Notes: generated from the letters alone by a model not told the origin. DNA of 52,375 nt from JBARKJ01 sp049801375 (GCA_049801375.1 JBARKJ010000128.1:1-52375); one strand, 5' to 3'. Positions 32,366-41,092 are shown, counted from the first letter of the stretch. Program-made: numbers and translations.

Positions 32366-33493
32366 ATGGAAAAAAATAACCGTTTTTATGAAATTGACCT
32401 GCTCCGTTTTTTTGCCGCACTTTCGGTTGTAGCATATCACTACACATTTCTGGGATTTGCCGGGGACAGGATGTCGGTCTCGTATGCCCATTTTGCCCCG
32501 GTTTCCAAATATGGCTATCTCGGTGTCAATTTATTTTTTATAATCAGCGGGTTCGTTATTCTGAACACCGCTTTAAGAAAATCTCCCAAAAATTTTCTGA
32601 TATCCCGTTTTGTCCGTCTGTATCCCGGTTTCTGGGTCTGCTGTTCTTTGACTTTAATGGCTATGCTGGTAGCAGGCGGGGCGCATACAAGTCTGGCGGC
32701 ATATCTTGTAAATATGACGTTGCTGAATGAATTCGTCGGGGTCAAATCAATAGATAACGTTTACTGGTCGTTGTCTTATGAGATTGTGTTCTACGCCTTG
32801 ATCTTTTCTCTTCTCGTATTCGGAAGAATCAGTAAAATTAAAATATTTCTCGGTTTATGGCTTTTGTTCTCTCTTTTATTCTACGCAGTCAATCCGGATA
32901 AATTCCAATATATAAGGTTTGTATTGCTGCCTAACTACAGCGCGTACTTTATCGCTGGTGCGGTATTTTTCCTGATTAATTCTGAGGGGTTGGACCTTTA
33001 TAAGGCATTTCTGCTGATTGGAAGTTACTTCCTTGCCCTGATTTATTCAAATGAATATTTAAAATATTTGACGGAGAATTACCACACTCATTTCAATCTC
33101 TCAGTCGTAGCGGTCTGTCTGGCAGCTTTTTATTTAATTTTTTATTTGATTTCAACGAATAAAACAAAAATCATAAGTTCCCCGAAGTTTGCGGCCATAG
33201 GCCTTTTGACGTACCCCCTTTATCTTCTGCACCAGAATATCGGCATAATCTTATTTAACACGTTCGGCGGGGTCCTGAATAAATACGCGCTTCTTTCAAT
33301 TATCTTTTTATTCGTGCTTTTCCTGTCTTATATTGTCAGTTCCAAAGTAGAAAAAGCCCTTGCCGGCCCCTTTAAGAGATGGCTTGAAAAACCCTTTGGG
33401 TTAATTGAGGATTACGCTATTGCCTGCAAGAAAAAGCTTTTTAAGACCGGAGAGGATTTGGCAGAAGAATTTGTAAAGGAAGAAAATATTTAA
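32366..33493 (+). CDS. Acyltransferase family 3 membrane protein (O-acetyltransferase type)
   Basis: 375 residues with about ten helices. The N-terminal signature IDLLRFFAALSVVAYHY carries the conserved Arg and His. Then come GYLGVNLFFIISGFVI, the NFLISRFVRLYP arginine motif and VYWSLSYEIVFYAL. These proteins acetylate or acylate surface polysaccharides and lipopolysaccharide. The gene is clearly richer in A and T than its neighbours, including codons such as AAA, AAT and TTA, and is flanked by an AT-rich upstream gap. This suggests recent transfer. I see no clear Shine-Dalgarno sequence, so the start relies on the conserved N-terminus. It converges tightly on moxR. Confidence 0.88.
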   Translation: MEKNNRFYEIDLLRFFAALSVVAYHYTFLGFAGDRMSVSYAHFAPVSKYGYLGVNLFFIISGFVILNTALRKSPKNFLISRFVRLYPGFWVCCSLTLMAMLVAGGAHTSLAAYLVNMTLLNEFVGVKSIDNVYWSLSYEIVFYALIFSLLVFGRISKIKIFLGLWLLFSLLFYAVNPDKFQYIRFVLLPNYSAYFIAGAVFFLINSEGLDLYKAFLLIGSYFLALIYSNEYLKYLTENYHTHFNLSVVAVCLAAFYLIFYLISTNKTKIISSPKFAAIGLLTYPLYLLHQNIGIILFNTFGGVLNKYALLSIIFLFVLFLSYIVSSKVEKALAGPFKRWLEKPFGLIEDYAIACKKKLFKTGEDLAEEFVKEENI

Positions 33494-33499
33494 AAAACC

Positions 33500-34438
33500 T
33501 TAGAACGGCACCTCCACGCTGTCCAGGATATCCCTGATGACATCTTCCGCGCCTTCGTTCCTGCCGCGGTAGCCCGCTTTGGGACTCGTAATGACCCGGT
33601 GCGAAAGTACCGGCACGGCTAACCTCTTGATATCGTCCGGGATGCAGTAGTCCCTGCCCTCTGTAACCGCCATCGCCTTGGCCGCCCTTTGAAGGAAAAT
33701 TGTCCCGCGAGGGCTTACGCCCAGAGAAAGACTTTCCGAGCGCCTGGTCGCCTCCACTATGGCAAGGATATAATCCATCAGGCTTTCGTCCATCTTTACA
33801 CTATCCGCCGCCGCCTGGATTTCTTCTACCTCCCCGCCGGAGAGTACCGCCGAAAGCTCATTCTGCCGTTCCCCACGCGAGCGGTCCTTAAGTATTTCTT
33901 TTTCCGAGGACAGGCTGGGATAGCCAAGTCTCATGCGGATTAAAAACCTGTCCATCTGGGATTCCGGCAGGGGGAAGGTGCCGCTGAACTCCAGCGGGTT
34001 CTGCGTCGCCACCACCATGAACGGATGCGGCAGGGGATAAGTCTCCTTCTCCACCGAGACCTGCCCCTCGTTCATGGCTTCAAGCAGCGCGCTCTGTGTC
34101 TTGGGCGTGGTGCGGTTAATCTCGTCCGCCAGGACGATGTTCGCGAATATCGGGCCCTTCTTGAAGACGAACTCCGCCCGGAGCTGGTCGTAAACCGTTA
34201 CGCCGGTGATGTCCGAGGGCATCAGGTCCGAGGTGAACTGCACCCTGTGGAAGGAGCAGTTAATCGAACGGGCCAGGCTGTGGGCCAGGGTCGTTTTCCC
34301 GACGCCCGGCACGTCCTCGATTAAGAGGTGGCCCCGCCCGATAAGGGCCACTACGGCTAAACGTACCGCCTCCGGCTTGCCCCTGACCGCGCTTTCGACG
34401 TTCTCTATCAGTTTTTTTATCATGCTGTGAGTATCCAT
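33500..34438 (-). CDS. MoxR-family AAA+ ATPase
   Basis: 312 residues. Walker A is EDVPGVGKTTLA, Walker B is IVLADEINR, the sensor 1 region is VVATQNPLEFSGTFPLPESQMDRF, and the C-terminal lid contains GVSPRGTIFLQRAAKAMA. MoxR ATPases act as chaperone-like factors and are nearly always linked to DUF58 proteins, as here with the divergent gene at 34520. The start codon lies 7 bases after a -10 box with no ribosome site, so the mRNA is probably leaderless. The 3' end is only 6 bases from the convergent acyltransferase stop. Confidence 0.94.
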   Translation of the reverse strand: MDTHSMIKKLIENVESAVRGKPEAVRLAVVALIGRGHLLIEDVPGVGKTTLAHSLARSINCSFHRVQFTSDLMPSDITGVTVYDQLRAEFVFKKGPIFANIVLADEINRTTPKTQSALLEAMNEGQVSVEKETYPLPHPFMVVATQNPLEFSGTFPLPESQMDRFLIRMRLGYPSLSSEKEILKDRSRGERQNELSAVLSGGEVEEIQAAADSVKMDESLMDYILAIVEATRRSESLSLGVSPRGTIFLQRAAKAMAVTEGRDYCIPDDIKRLAVPVLSHRVITSPKAGYRGRNEGAEDVIRDILDSVEVPF

Positions 34439-34445
34439 GGAATAA

Positions 34446-34475
34446 ATATTAGCTTACTGCTTGGCGATGCGTCAA
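34446..34475 (-). promoter_or_regulatory. Sigma-70 promoter giving a leaderless mRNA for moxR
   Basis: On the minus strand TTGACG (34475-34470), an 18-base spacer and TAATAT (34451-34446) are followed after 7 bases (TTATTCC) by ATG 34438. It is back to back with the DUF58 promoter. Confidence 0.7.
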
Positions 34476-34483
34476 AGAATATC

Positions 34484-34513
34484 TTCAACCGGGCAGATAT
34501 TATGTGATAAAAT
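34484..34513 (+). promoter_or_regulatory. Sigma-70 promoter giving a leaderless mRNA for the DUF58 gene
   Basis: TTCAAC (34484-34489), an 18-base spacer and TAAAAT (34508-34513) are followed after 6 bases (TTCAAA) by ATG 34520. There is no Shine-Dalgarno sequence. Confidence 0.62.
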
Positions 34514-34519
34514 TTCAAA

Positions 34520-35662
34520 ATGAAGATTCGCCCCGTCAATATCTCTTACGGCGGCAGGAGCCTGACGTTCACGGCCCTTGGGAGCAGGTTCATCATGGTG
34601 ACGCTCGCCGTGGGGGTCGCCGCGGTAAACAGCGGAAGCAACCTCCTATACCTTATCGTCGCGATGATGCTCTCCATGATGCTGATTTCCGGCATCCTTT
34701 CGGACCTGGTCCTCTGGTCTATCCACGTGGACAGGAAGGTGCCGCCGGAGATATATGCCGGAAGCCCGTTTCCGCTTCGCTTCAAGGTTAAAAACTCCAA
34801 TAAGCTGGCCCCGTCATACGCTCTGGCCGTATCCCAGAAAAATCAGGAAGGGTCAAAGACCGCGGGCGCATTCGTGTTCCGGCTGGGGCCGGGCGAGGAA
34901 GGGGACGCGCAGGCGCTTGAGACCATAGCGAAAAGAGGCCGCTGGACTACCTCCGGCTATGAAATAGCCACGCGCTACCCGTTCGGGCTCTTCAGGAAGG
35001 CCGTACTGCTCAGAAGGGAGGAATCCTGCACCGTATATCCAAGGATAAGGGCGTTGCCCACGGGTCTGTCGGAGGGCCTGTCAAGGAGCCTCCAGGACGA
35101 GACCCAGTCCTCGCGGAAAGGGCAGGGAGGCGACCTCCGGTCTCTTCGGGAGTACTCTTTCCCGGAGGACGCAAGGGGCATACACTGGAAGGCCTCGGCC
35201 AGGGCGGGCAAGCTCCTGTCCAAGGAGTTCGAGGCCCAGGAAAGGCAGGCGGTCGCCGTAATAATAGACAACCTTGTCCCGGTAAGTCCGCCGGATGACT
35301 ACGCGGAGCATTTCGAAGAGGCGGTATCGCTTGCCGCGTCGTTTGTCAGGCACATAATTTTCGACCTGGAACGGCCCGTTTACCTGGTGAGCCGGTCTAC
35401 CGCCTGTATGCCATTTCAGGATGGCCGGGATTATATAAGCCTTATGGACGAGCTTGCGGGGCTTATGTTTTTGAGTGCAGGGTCATGCGGGCCAAAGGGG
35501 GCTTCCGGTAAGAATCAAGGGGGGGCGGATATTTCGGGGGTACTGTCCGAATGGCCGTCGGTGCTTATCCTGCCCACTCCCTCCTGCGGCTGGGCGGCTT
35601 TTTCATCTATCGCAGGGACAACATGTGAAGCGGGAACGCTCAAAGACGCGTATGGAATTTAA
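34520..35662 (+). CDS. DUF58 domain protein of the MoxR-linked module
   Basis: 380 residues. Two N-terminal helices (about 18-65) are followed by a soluble part with the DUF58 motif GGDLRSLREYSFPEDARGIHWKASAR, here split by the conserved Asp/Trp core, and FEEAVSLAASFVRHI downstream. The extra C-terminal tail after about residue 310, with Gly/Ser/Cys residues, is not conserved in the family as I know it. DUF58 proteins work with MoxR ATPases in envelope or metal-centre assembly, although the exact function is unknown. The 3' end overlaps the transglutaminase gene, as in the common moxR-DUF58-tgpA arrangement. Confidence 0.9.
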   Translation: MKIRPVNISYGGRSLTFTALGSRFIMVTLAVGVAAVNSGSNLLYLIVAMMLSMMLISGILSDLVLWSIHVDRKVPPEIYAGSPFPLRFKVKNSNKLAPSYALAVSQKNQEGSKTAGAFVFRLGPGEEGDAQALETIAKRGRWTTSGYEIATRYPFGLFRKAVLLRREESCTVYPRIRALPTGLSEGLSRSLQDETQSSRKGQGGDLRSLREYSFPEDARGIHWKASARAGKLLSKEFEAQERQAVAVIIDNLVPVSPPDDYAEHFEEAVSLAASFVRHIIFDLERPVYLVSRSTACMPFQDGRDYISLMDELAGLMFLSAGSCGPKGASGKNQGGADISGVLSEWPSVLILPTPSCGWAAFSSIAGTTCEAGTLKDAYGI

Positions 35663-37751
35663 ACAGGGCCTCTCATTCTCGACAAGGATGGTCGCGCTCT
35701 CCGCGCTCATCTCCCTTCTTCTGACGCGGGAGGCGCCGGACTGGATGGTGGCGCCGGCAATCCTGTTCGTCCTGCTTAGCATGGTCAAAGGCAGGTACGC
35801 CCGGCCCATTCTCGGACAAAAGCCTGTCGCGGCGATTGTCGTTGCCGCGTCGGTGTTCGCGGTGTTCGATTTCCTGTATGTCGGCGGCTCCCTGACAGTC
35901 GCAGGCGCCGATTTCCTGGTAATCCTTCTCGTCGTGAAGCTTCTATCCCTGAATGAATACAAGGACTATGCCCAGCTCTATATTGTAAGCTTCTTCCTGC
36001 TTCTGGCATCCACCGCGCTCTCCACGGAGATAAGCTTCCTCTTTTCGTTCCTTCTCTTCTTCCTCTCGCTTGCCTGGGCCATGATACTGCTGACAATGAA
36101 GGGAGAGTCGGAGGCGCTGACGGGCAGGGAGCCCAAATGGAAGATGAGCCGCAAGTTCTTTGTCTCAACAGCCCTTTTGACGCTTGGCTCGACCGCGTTT
36201 ACACTGGTGATCTTCCTCGTTATCCCCCGCGTGGGCATAGGATATTTCAGCAAGCGCGCGGGCGGGGCCCTCAAGTTGTCCGGCTTTTCGGACTCGGTGA
36301 AACTGGGCTCGATGGGAGAACTGCTGCTCGACCCGACCACCGTGATGCGCGTGCAGATAGATGGAGAGAGGCCGCCTGAGTCCCAGCTTTATTGGCGGGG
36401 CAAGGTATTCGATTATTACAACGGCTCCTCCTGGGAAGATAAATCAAGCTCCGGCAGACTCCTGCTTAGAGATCCCGCCTCCTCGTTCTACATCCGGAGC
36501 GACGGGCCCATGCCGAGCAGGTGCGTCACCCAGCGTATCATGCTGGAGCCGCTGGACAGCCCGGCATTATTCGCCCTGTACCCGACGTACCAGATCAACG
36601 GCAATTTCAAGTCAGTAATAACCGAGCGGTCCGGCGAATTTTTCCTGCCAAGCCCGCCGGAAGGCAGGATCAGCTATATCGCCTGCTCCGTACTCCTTCC
36701 TCCGAAGAAGGCGTCTGCCGCGCTCCGCGAGGCACGCGACGCGAAATACTATCTCCAGCTGACGGACGGCATGGAGGAGCTGAGGGCTCTTGCAAGGACA
36801 ATAACCCGGAGCGCCGACAGTCCCCTGAAAAAGGCGCTGGAAGTACAGGACTACCTCCAGTCGAACTATTCGTACTCGCTGGAGCCGGGCGGCAAAATCG
36901 GCGAAGACCCCGTGAACAACTTCCTGTTCCATTCCAGGAAGGGCTACTGCGAGCATTTCGCCTCCGCGATGGTACTGCTGCTCCGGGCGTCGGGAGTTCC
37001 GGCCAGGCTCGTTTCCGGCTTCCAGGGCGGAGAATGGAACCCCTACGGGGGTTATTACACGGTCCGGGCGCAGGACGCGCACACATGGGTGGAGGCGTAT
37101 ATAAAAAATTCCGGCTGGGTCAGGTTCGACCCGACCCCTCCCGCCCCCATAAAGGAAAAGAGCGTACTTTTCGCCGCCGCGGGCCTTATCGACTACCTCC
37201 GGTATAAATGGGACAGGTACATTATCTTCTACAGCCTGCGTGACCAGGCAGGCATGGCAAAAAATCTTATCACTTTTGCGGCCAGACTCCGGGAGGGTTT
37301 ACACGCATTTAACACCCCCTCCGGGCGCGGTTTTCAGAACATCTTCAACCGTGGCGCAATGCGCGGAAAGTTGCCGGCTGCCATGGCTGGCGTGGCTATG
37401 ATGGCGGTTTTATTGGGATTATCAGGGGCGGCTATTTTACTGGGGAAGAAATTTTTAAAGAAGAAAAAAGGGCCCGGCGGCTTTTATAATAAGCTACTCA
37501 ACATATTGAAAAAGAAGGGGATTATTAAAGGAGCGGCCCAGACCCCGCGTGAGTTCGCCGGTCACGTTTTGGAAATTTGCGGCCCGGAATATTCTGAGAT
37601 ACCCTGGATTACGGAGCTTTACAATAGGGCCAGGTTCGGCGGCCCAAGTCCTCGAAAAGAAGAGATGGACAGGGTGGAGGCGGCGCTTGCCGTGCTTAAA
37701 TCAGCCCCGCCGCCTCCTCCCGAAAGCCTCAGGATGCAACGAAATTCATAG
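35625..37751 (+). CDS. TgpA-like membrane transglutaminase with C-terminal DUF4129
   Basis: About 708 residues. Six or more helices at the N-terminus (DUF3488 region, about 18-205) lead to a periplasmic transglutaminase-like domain with the triad Cys442 (GYCEHFASAMV), His486 (DAHTWVEAY) and Asp502 (RFDPTPP). One more helix near 590-610 and a DUF4129-type tail follow (PREFAGHVLEICGPEYSEI, ITELYNRARFG). TgpA-type proteins are probably peptidases or crosslinkers acting on envelope peptides. The frame opens at 35475, but AGGGA 6 bases before GTG 35625 gives a better start; ATG 35652 is an alternative. It overlaps the DUF58 gene by 38 bases. Confidence 0.9.
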   Translation: MKRERSKTRMEFKQGLSFSTRMVALSALISLLLTREAPDWMVAPAILFVLLSMVKGRYARPILGQKPVAAIVVAASVFAVFDFLYVGGSLTVAGADFLVILLVVKLLSLNEYKDYAQLYIVSFFLLLASTALSTEISFLFSFLLFFLSLAWAMILLTMKGESEALTGREPKWKMSRKFFVSTALLTLGSTAFTLVIFLVIPRVGIGYFSKRAGGALKLSGFSDSVKLGSMGELLLDPTTVMRVQIDGERPPESQLYWRGKVFDYYNGSSWEDKSSSGRLLLRDPASSFYIRSDGPMPSRCVTQRIMLEPLDSPALFALYPTYQINGNFKSVITERSGEFFLPSPPEGRISYIACSVLLPPKKASAALREARDAKYYLQLTDGMEELRALARTITRSADSPLKKALEVQDYLQSNYSYSLEPGGKIGEDPVNNFLFHSRKGYCEHFASAMVLLLRASGVPARLVSGFQGGEWNPYGGYYTVRAQDAHTWVEAYIKNSGWVRFDPTPPAPIKEKSVLFAAAGLIDYLRYKWDRYIIFYSLRDQAGMAKNLITFAARLREGLHAFNTPSGRGFQNIFNRGAMRGKLPAAMAGVAMMAVLLGLSGAAILLGKKFLKKKKGPGGFYNKLLNILKKKGIIKGAAQTPREFAGHVLEICGPEYSEIPWITELYNRARFGGPSPRKEEMDRVEAALAVLKSAPPPPPESLRMQRNS

Positions 37752-37752
37752 C

Positions 37753-38034
37753 TCAGGACGCGGGGATGTAGGTTTTGCAGTCGGCATGGTGCTCGTGGTG
37801 GCCGACCGTTATCCCTGGGGCGCTGCACATAAGGGATTTGTTGAACTTGCAGTGGTCCACCTTGCAGGCGCCTACCCCCATGTTCTCAGTCCCCCCTGCC
37901 TTGTGCCCGTGGTTGGTGAAGGTATCGCACGCGGGATGGTGGCCCCCGACGTTTATGGCGAGGGCGCGACATTCCTTGTTACTGTTGAAGGCACATTCGT
38001 TTACCGAGCACGCAAGCACTTTTGGAATCTCCAT
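37753..38034 (-). CDS. Cys/His-rich protein with two DUF1540 domains
   Basis: 93 residues made almost wholly of two copies of the DUF1540 unit. The first is CSVNECAFN...CRALAINVGG...CDTF and the second is CKVDHCKFN...CSAPGITVGH...CKTY, each with four Cys. His residues cluster after each glycine turn (GGHHP, GHHEHH). The pattern suggests zinc or another metal bound by Cys and His, but the function of the family is not known. CGGAGGG stands just before ATG 38034. It starts right behind the TgpA stop on the opposite strand. Confidence 0.87.
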   Translation of the reverse strand: MEIPKVLACSVNECAFNSNKECRALAINVGGHHPACDTFTNHGHKAGGTENMGVGACKVDHCKFNKSLMCSAPGITVGHHEHHADCKTYIPAS

Positions 38035-38064
38035 GTTTCCCTCCGTTTTTCAGGTTTACTCATA

Positions 38065-38093
38065 AGCTTAACTGGCCCTGGATTAGCTGTCAA
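38065..38093 (-). promoter_or_regulatory. Possible sigma-70 promoter for the DUF1540 gene
   Basis: On the minus strand TTGACA (38093-38088), a 17-base spacer and TAAGCT (38070-38065). The -10 box is weak; the leader would be about 25 bases with CGGAGGG. Confidence 0.4.
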
Positions 38094-38119
38094 ATAGCTT
38101 CGCGGAGGCCTGTGGACGG

Positions 38120-38148
38120 TTGCGGAAAAGGTCCGGCACTTGTATAAT
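38120..38148 (+). promoter_or_regulatory. Sigma-70 promoter for the Gly-rich secreted protein
   Basis: TTGCGG (38120-38125), a 17-base spacer and a perfect TATAAT (38143-38148). This rules out the frame opening at 38140 as the start and gives a leader of about 45 bases to ATG 38200. Confidence 0.68.
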
Positions 38149-38199
38149 ATAAAAGAGGAACAGGTATTAATAGCGAGAATTGAAAGGATGGAAATAATT

Positions 38200-39588
38200 A
38201 TGAAACTCCTTTCATTACTTATGCTTTCGGCACTCTTGGCTGTTATGCCGGCGGTGACGTTTGCGGCTGATGCCGCAAAAAATAAAGACAAGCCGCCGGT
38301 ATCCCAGACGCTCGTGCGCGAGGGCGATTACGCGGTACGTCTCGCGGAGACGCTTAAGCTCGGCAAAATGAGCGAGATTCAGGCGGAATCCAAATTGGCC
38401 TCTTTAGGGATTGCGCCGTTATCCGGATGGATATCGGATTTTCCGGTCACGCCAGACATCGTTGCTGAAATCCATAGCGCGGTGAAGAAATCGGCTGAGG
38501 ATAAAAAGCTGTCCATGAACTCCAAAAAGGCTGGCGAGGCATTGGATAAGCTCAATGCAAGCATGAAGCTTCCGGTCAAGGCGGCACAAGGGGAAAACCC
38601 TCCGAATGGCTATGAATCGTGGCAGGAGTCCAGCCAGTACGGTAACGGACCGGATGAATACCCGCCGACCATAATAAATAACTATTATTATGATGAAGGC
38701 CCGCCCGTCGTTACTTATTATCCGCCTCCTTACGATTACGACTACCTCTACGCCTGGGATCCGTTCCCCTTCTGGTGGGGCGGCGTATGGTTCCCCGGGT
38801 TTTTTATCCTGACAGATTTTGACTGCGTGGTTGGCGTTGACGAGGGCGGCATTGCGGTATTCGGTGGACATGAAGGCTTCCACCACAGGCGGTTCGCAAC
38901 GAGAACCCTATCGAACCATATCGTAGACCCGAAAACGAATGCTGTTACCGCCATAAATCCGGTGACACGCACACTGCCTGCGACATTAGCCCAAACAATA
39001 CCCGGAACGCGGACGACCTTGGCGGATAGGACCATCCAGACCAGGAGACTGGCCGCACTTAAGACATCTGTCGCTCCGACTGGCTCACGGACCGGAACCG
39101 GCGGGACTACGCTTCAAAAGAGCGGCATCGCCTCGGGCGGCACAAGGAGATTCGATGCGACCAGGGCCAGGAGCATCTACCAAAGGAGCGTAGCCAGCGC
39201 CAGACCTTCCGTCAGCACAGGAGGCCGGGGGAGCTTCGGCGGCAGCCGCCAAGCGGGCCCGGCGACGGGCGGCACGCATTTTAACCCCGCTCCCTCGCTT
39301 GAAGGGATTCACCCGAATACCGGGAGAGGCGGCGGAGGCGGGTTCTCCGGAGGTCACGGTGGCAGGTCTTCCAATCCAGCGCCCTCGCTTTACGGCGGCC
39401 CGGAGCCCGGTTTTTCCAACTCCGGGCGGAGCGGAGAAAGCCGTTCCTCTAGCCAAGGCAGCCGGTCCTTTAGCGGGGCCGAGCCAAGCGGAGGTCATTC
39501 TTTCAGCGGCGGCGTAGGCGGGTTCTCAGGTGGGGGCCGCTCATTCGGCGGAAGGAGCTTCGGCGGCGGATGCAGGGGACGGTGCTGA
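38200..39588 (+). CDS. Secreted hypothetical protein with Tyr/Pro/Trp patch and Gly/Ser-rich C-terminus
   Basis: About 462 residues. A Sec signal ends in PAVTFA. A helical region follows (about 20-140, with KLGKMSEIQAESKLASLGI), then a striking aromatic patch (INNYYYDEGPPVV, YYPPPYDYDYLYAWDPFPFW, WWGGVWFPGFF). The second half is low complexity: Thr/Arg-rich, then long Gly/Ser/Arg runs with two NPAPSL units, ending in GGGCRGRC with two terminal Cys. It looks like a surface or periplasmic structural protein. I do not recognise the family, and the C-terminal composition alone should not be used to assign one. The gene has its own promoter and terminator and so is a single transcription unit. Confidence 0.72.
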   Translation: MKLLSLLMLSALLAVMPAVTFAADAAKNKDKPPVSQTLVREGDYAVRLAETLKLGKMSEIQAESKLASLGIAPLSGWISDFPVTPDIVAEIHSAVKKSAEDKKLSMNSKKAGEALDKLNASMKLPVKAAQGENPPNGYESWQESSQYGNGPDEYPPTIINNYYYDEGPPVVTYYPPPYDYDYLYAWDPFPFWWGGVWFPGFFILTDFDCVVGVDEGGIAVFGGHEGFHHRRFATRTLSNHIVDPKTNAVTAINPVTRTLPATLAQTIPGTRTTLADRTIQTRRLAALKTSVAPTGSRTGTGGTTLQKSGIASGGTRRFDATRARSIYQRSVASARPSVSTGGRGSFGGSRQAGPATGGTHFNPAPSLEGIHPNTGRGGGGGFSGGHGGRSSNPAPSLYGGPEPGFSNSGRSGESRSSSQGSRSFSGAEPSGGHSFSGGVGGFSGGGRSFGGRSFGGGCRGRC

Positions 39589-39602
39589 GCATCAACTGAC
39601 TA

Positions 39603-39627
39603 GGGGCGGGTTTCCCGCCCCTTTTTT
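39603..39627 (+). terminator. Rho-independent terminator after the Gly-rich protein gene
   Basis: GGGGCGGG (39603-39610), loop TTT, CCCGCCCC (39614-39621), then six T. Perfect 8-bp GC stem. Confidence 0.9.
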
Positions 39628-39641
39628 AATGCCGAAACCCC

Positions 39642-39670
39642 TTGACTTACCAGATATAATCTGCTAAATT
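39642..39670 (+). promoter_or_regulatory. Sigma-70 promoter for serS and the tRNA-Ser genes
   Basis: TTGACT (39642-39647), a 17-base spacer and TAAATT (39665-39670). It lies just behind the terminator of the previous gene and about 60 bases before ATG 39739. Confidence 0.58.
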
Positions 39671-39738
39671 TCATCCCTTGAGGCCGGGCTTTTTTTGCCG
39701 CGGCTATTTTATCGATAATTATAAATGCCGGGACTTAG

Positions 39739-41004
39739 ATGCTGGATTTAAAGCAGATCAGGGAAAACCCGGAAAGGGTAAAAAAAGCCCTCAAGGACCG
39801 GCGCCAGGCAATAGATATACAGCCCATTCTCGACCTCGATACCAGGAAGCGCGAGAAGCTTGCGAGCGCCGAGGACTTAAAAAGGCAGAGGAACGAGGCG
39901 TCCAAGGCTATCGGCCTGGTGAAACGTCAGGGCGGGGATTCGGTGGCGGAAATGGCCTCTATGAAGGAGGTCTCCGACCGCATCGGGGCGCTGGACGGCG
40001 AGCTTCGGGAGATTGACGAGTCGTTGGCTGGCCTGCTTCTGAATATCCCGAACATCCCCCACGACTCCGTGCCTGTCGGCGCGGGCGAGCAGGACAACCC
40101 GGTAGTTCGGACTTGGGGAGAGCCCAGGAAATTTTCGTTCGAGCCGCTCAACCACTGGGATATAGGCGAGACGCTGGACATAATAGATTTCGAACGCGCG
40201 GGCAAGATTGCCGGCGCGCGTTTTGCCGTAATGAAAGGCGCAGGGGCGAGGCTTGAGCGGGCGCTGATTAATTTCATGCTCGACCTCCAGACCAGCCGCG
40301 GCTACACGGAAATGCTCCCGCCGTTCATGGTTAACCGGGAATCAATGCAGGCCACGGGCCAGCTCCCGAAGTTCGAAGAGGACCTGTTCCACGTGGACGA
40401 CGGCCTCTTCCTGATCCCTACGGCGGAAGTCCCCGTGACGAACTACCACCGGGGAGAGATTTTAAAAGAGGAAGACCTCCCGCTGAAGTATACGGCATAC
40501 ACCCCGTGCTTCCGGAGGGAGGCCGGCTCGTACGGCAAGGACACCAGGGGACTTATCCGCCAGCACCAGTTCGACAAGGTGGAACTTGTAAAATTCGCCC
40601 GGCCCGAGAATTCGTACGAAGAGCTGGAGGCTTTGCTGAACGACGCCGAAGAGGTGCTGAAAAGGCTCGAACTCCCGTACCGGGTAGTGTCGCTTTGCAC
40701 GGGGGATTTGGGCTTCTCGGCGGCGAAGACCTACGATATAGAAGTCTGGCTGCCGGGCCAGGAAAAATATAGAGAGATTTCCTCCTGCTCCAATTTCGAG
40801 GACTTCCAGGCCAGGCGCGCGGATATCCGCTACAGGCCGTCGGCGGGCAAGGGAACCGCTCTTGTCCATACGCTTAACGGCTCAGGCTTAGCTGTCGGCA
40901 GGACACTCGTGGCGGTGCTGGAGAACTACCAGGAGCCAGACGGCACGGTAGTGGTGCCTGACGCTCTAAGGCCTTATATGGGGGGTCTTACGAAGATAAA
41001 GTAG
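39739..41004 (+). CDS. serS: Seryl-tRNA synthetase
   Basis: 421 residues. The N-terminal coiled-coil arm (about 1-110: LDLKQIRENPERVKKALKDR to SLAGLLLNIPNIPH) grips the long variable arm of tRNA-Ser. The class II catalytic domain follows: motif 2 YTPCFRREAGSYGKDTRGLIRQHQF, here split by the conserved Arg, and motif 3 NGSGLAVGRTLVAVLENYQ. The HQFDKVELVKF and SCSNFEDFQARR stretches are typical. It charges serine to tRNA-Ser. A tRNA-Ser gene starts 2 bases after the stop, followed by a second one, so enzyme and substrates share a transcription unit. A weak GGGA precedes the start. Confidence 0.97.
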   Translation: MLDLKQIRENPERVKKALKDRRQAIDIQPILDLDTRKREKLASAEDLKRQRNEASKAIGLVKRQGGDSVAEMASMKEVSDRIGALDGELREIDESLAGLLLNIPNIPHDSVPVGAGEQDNPVVRTWGEPRKFSFEPLNHWDIGETLDIIDFERAGKIAGARFAVMKGAGARLERALINFMLDLQTSRGYTEMLPPFMVNRESMQATGQLPKFEEDLFHVDDGLFLIPTAEVPVTNYHRGEILKEEDLPLKYTAYTPCFRREAGSYGKDTRGLIRQHQFDKVELVKFARPENSYEELEALLNDAEEVLKRLELPYRVVSLCTGDLGFSAAKTYDIEVWLPGQEKYREISSCSNFEDFQARRADIRYRPSAGKGTALVHTLNGSGLAVGRTLVAVLENYQEPDGTVVVPDALRPYMGGLTKIK

Positions 41005-41006
41005 AG

Positions 41007-41092
41007 GGAGGGATGGCCGAGTGGTTTAAGGCGGCGGTCTTGAAAACCGCAGGGTGAAAGCCCCGTGGGTTCGAATCCTACTCCCTCCGCCA
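41007..41092 (+). tRNA. tRNA-Ser (anticodon UGA)
   Basis: Full class II tRNA: acceptor GGAGGGA with TCCCTCC, D-arm with GGCCGAGTGG, anticodon stem GCGGT/ACCGC with loop CTTGAAA (anticodon TGA at 41041-41043), long variable arm and T-arm with GGTTCGAATCC. CCA is encoded. It begins 2 bases after the serS stop. Confidence 0.97.
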
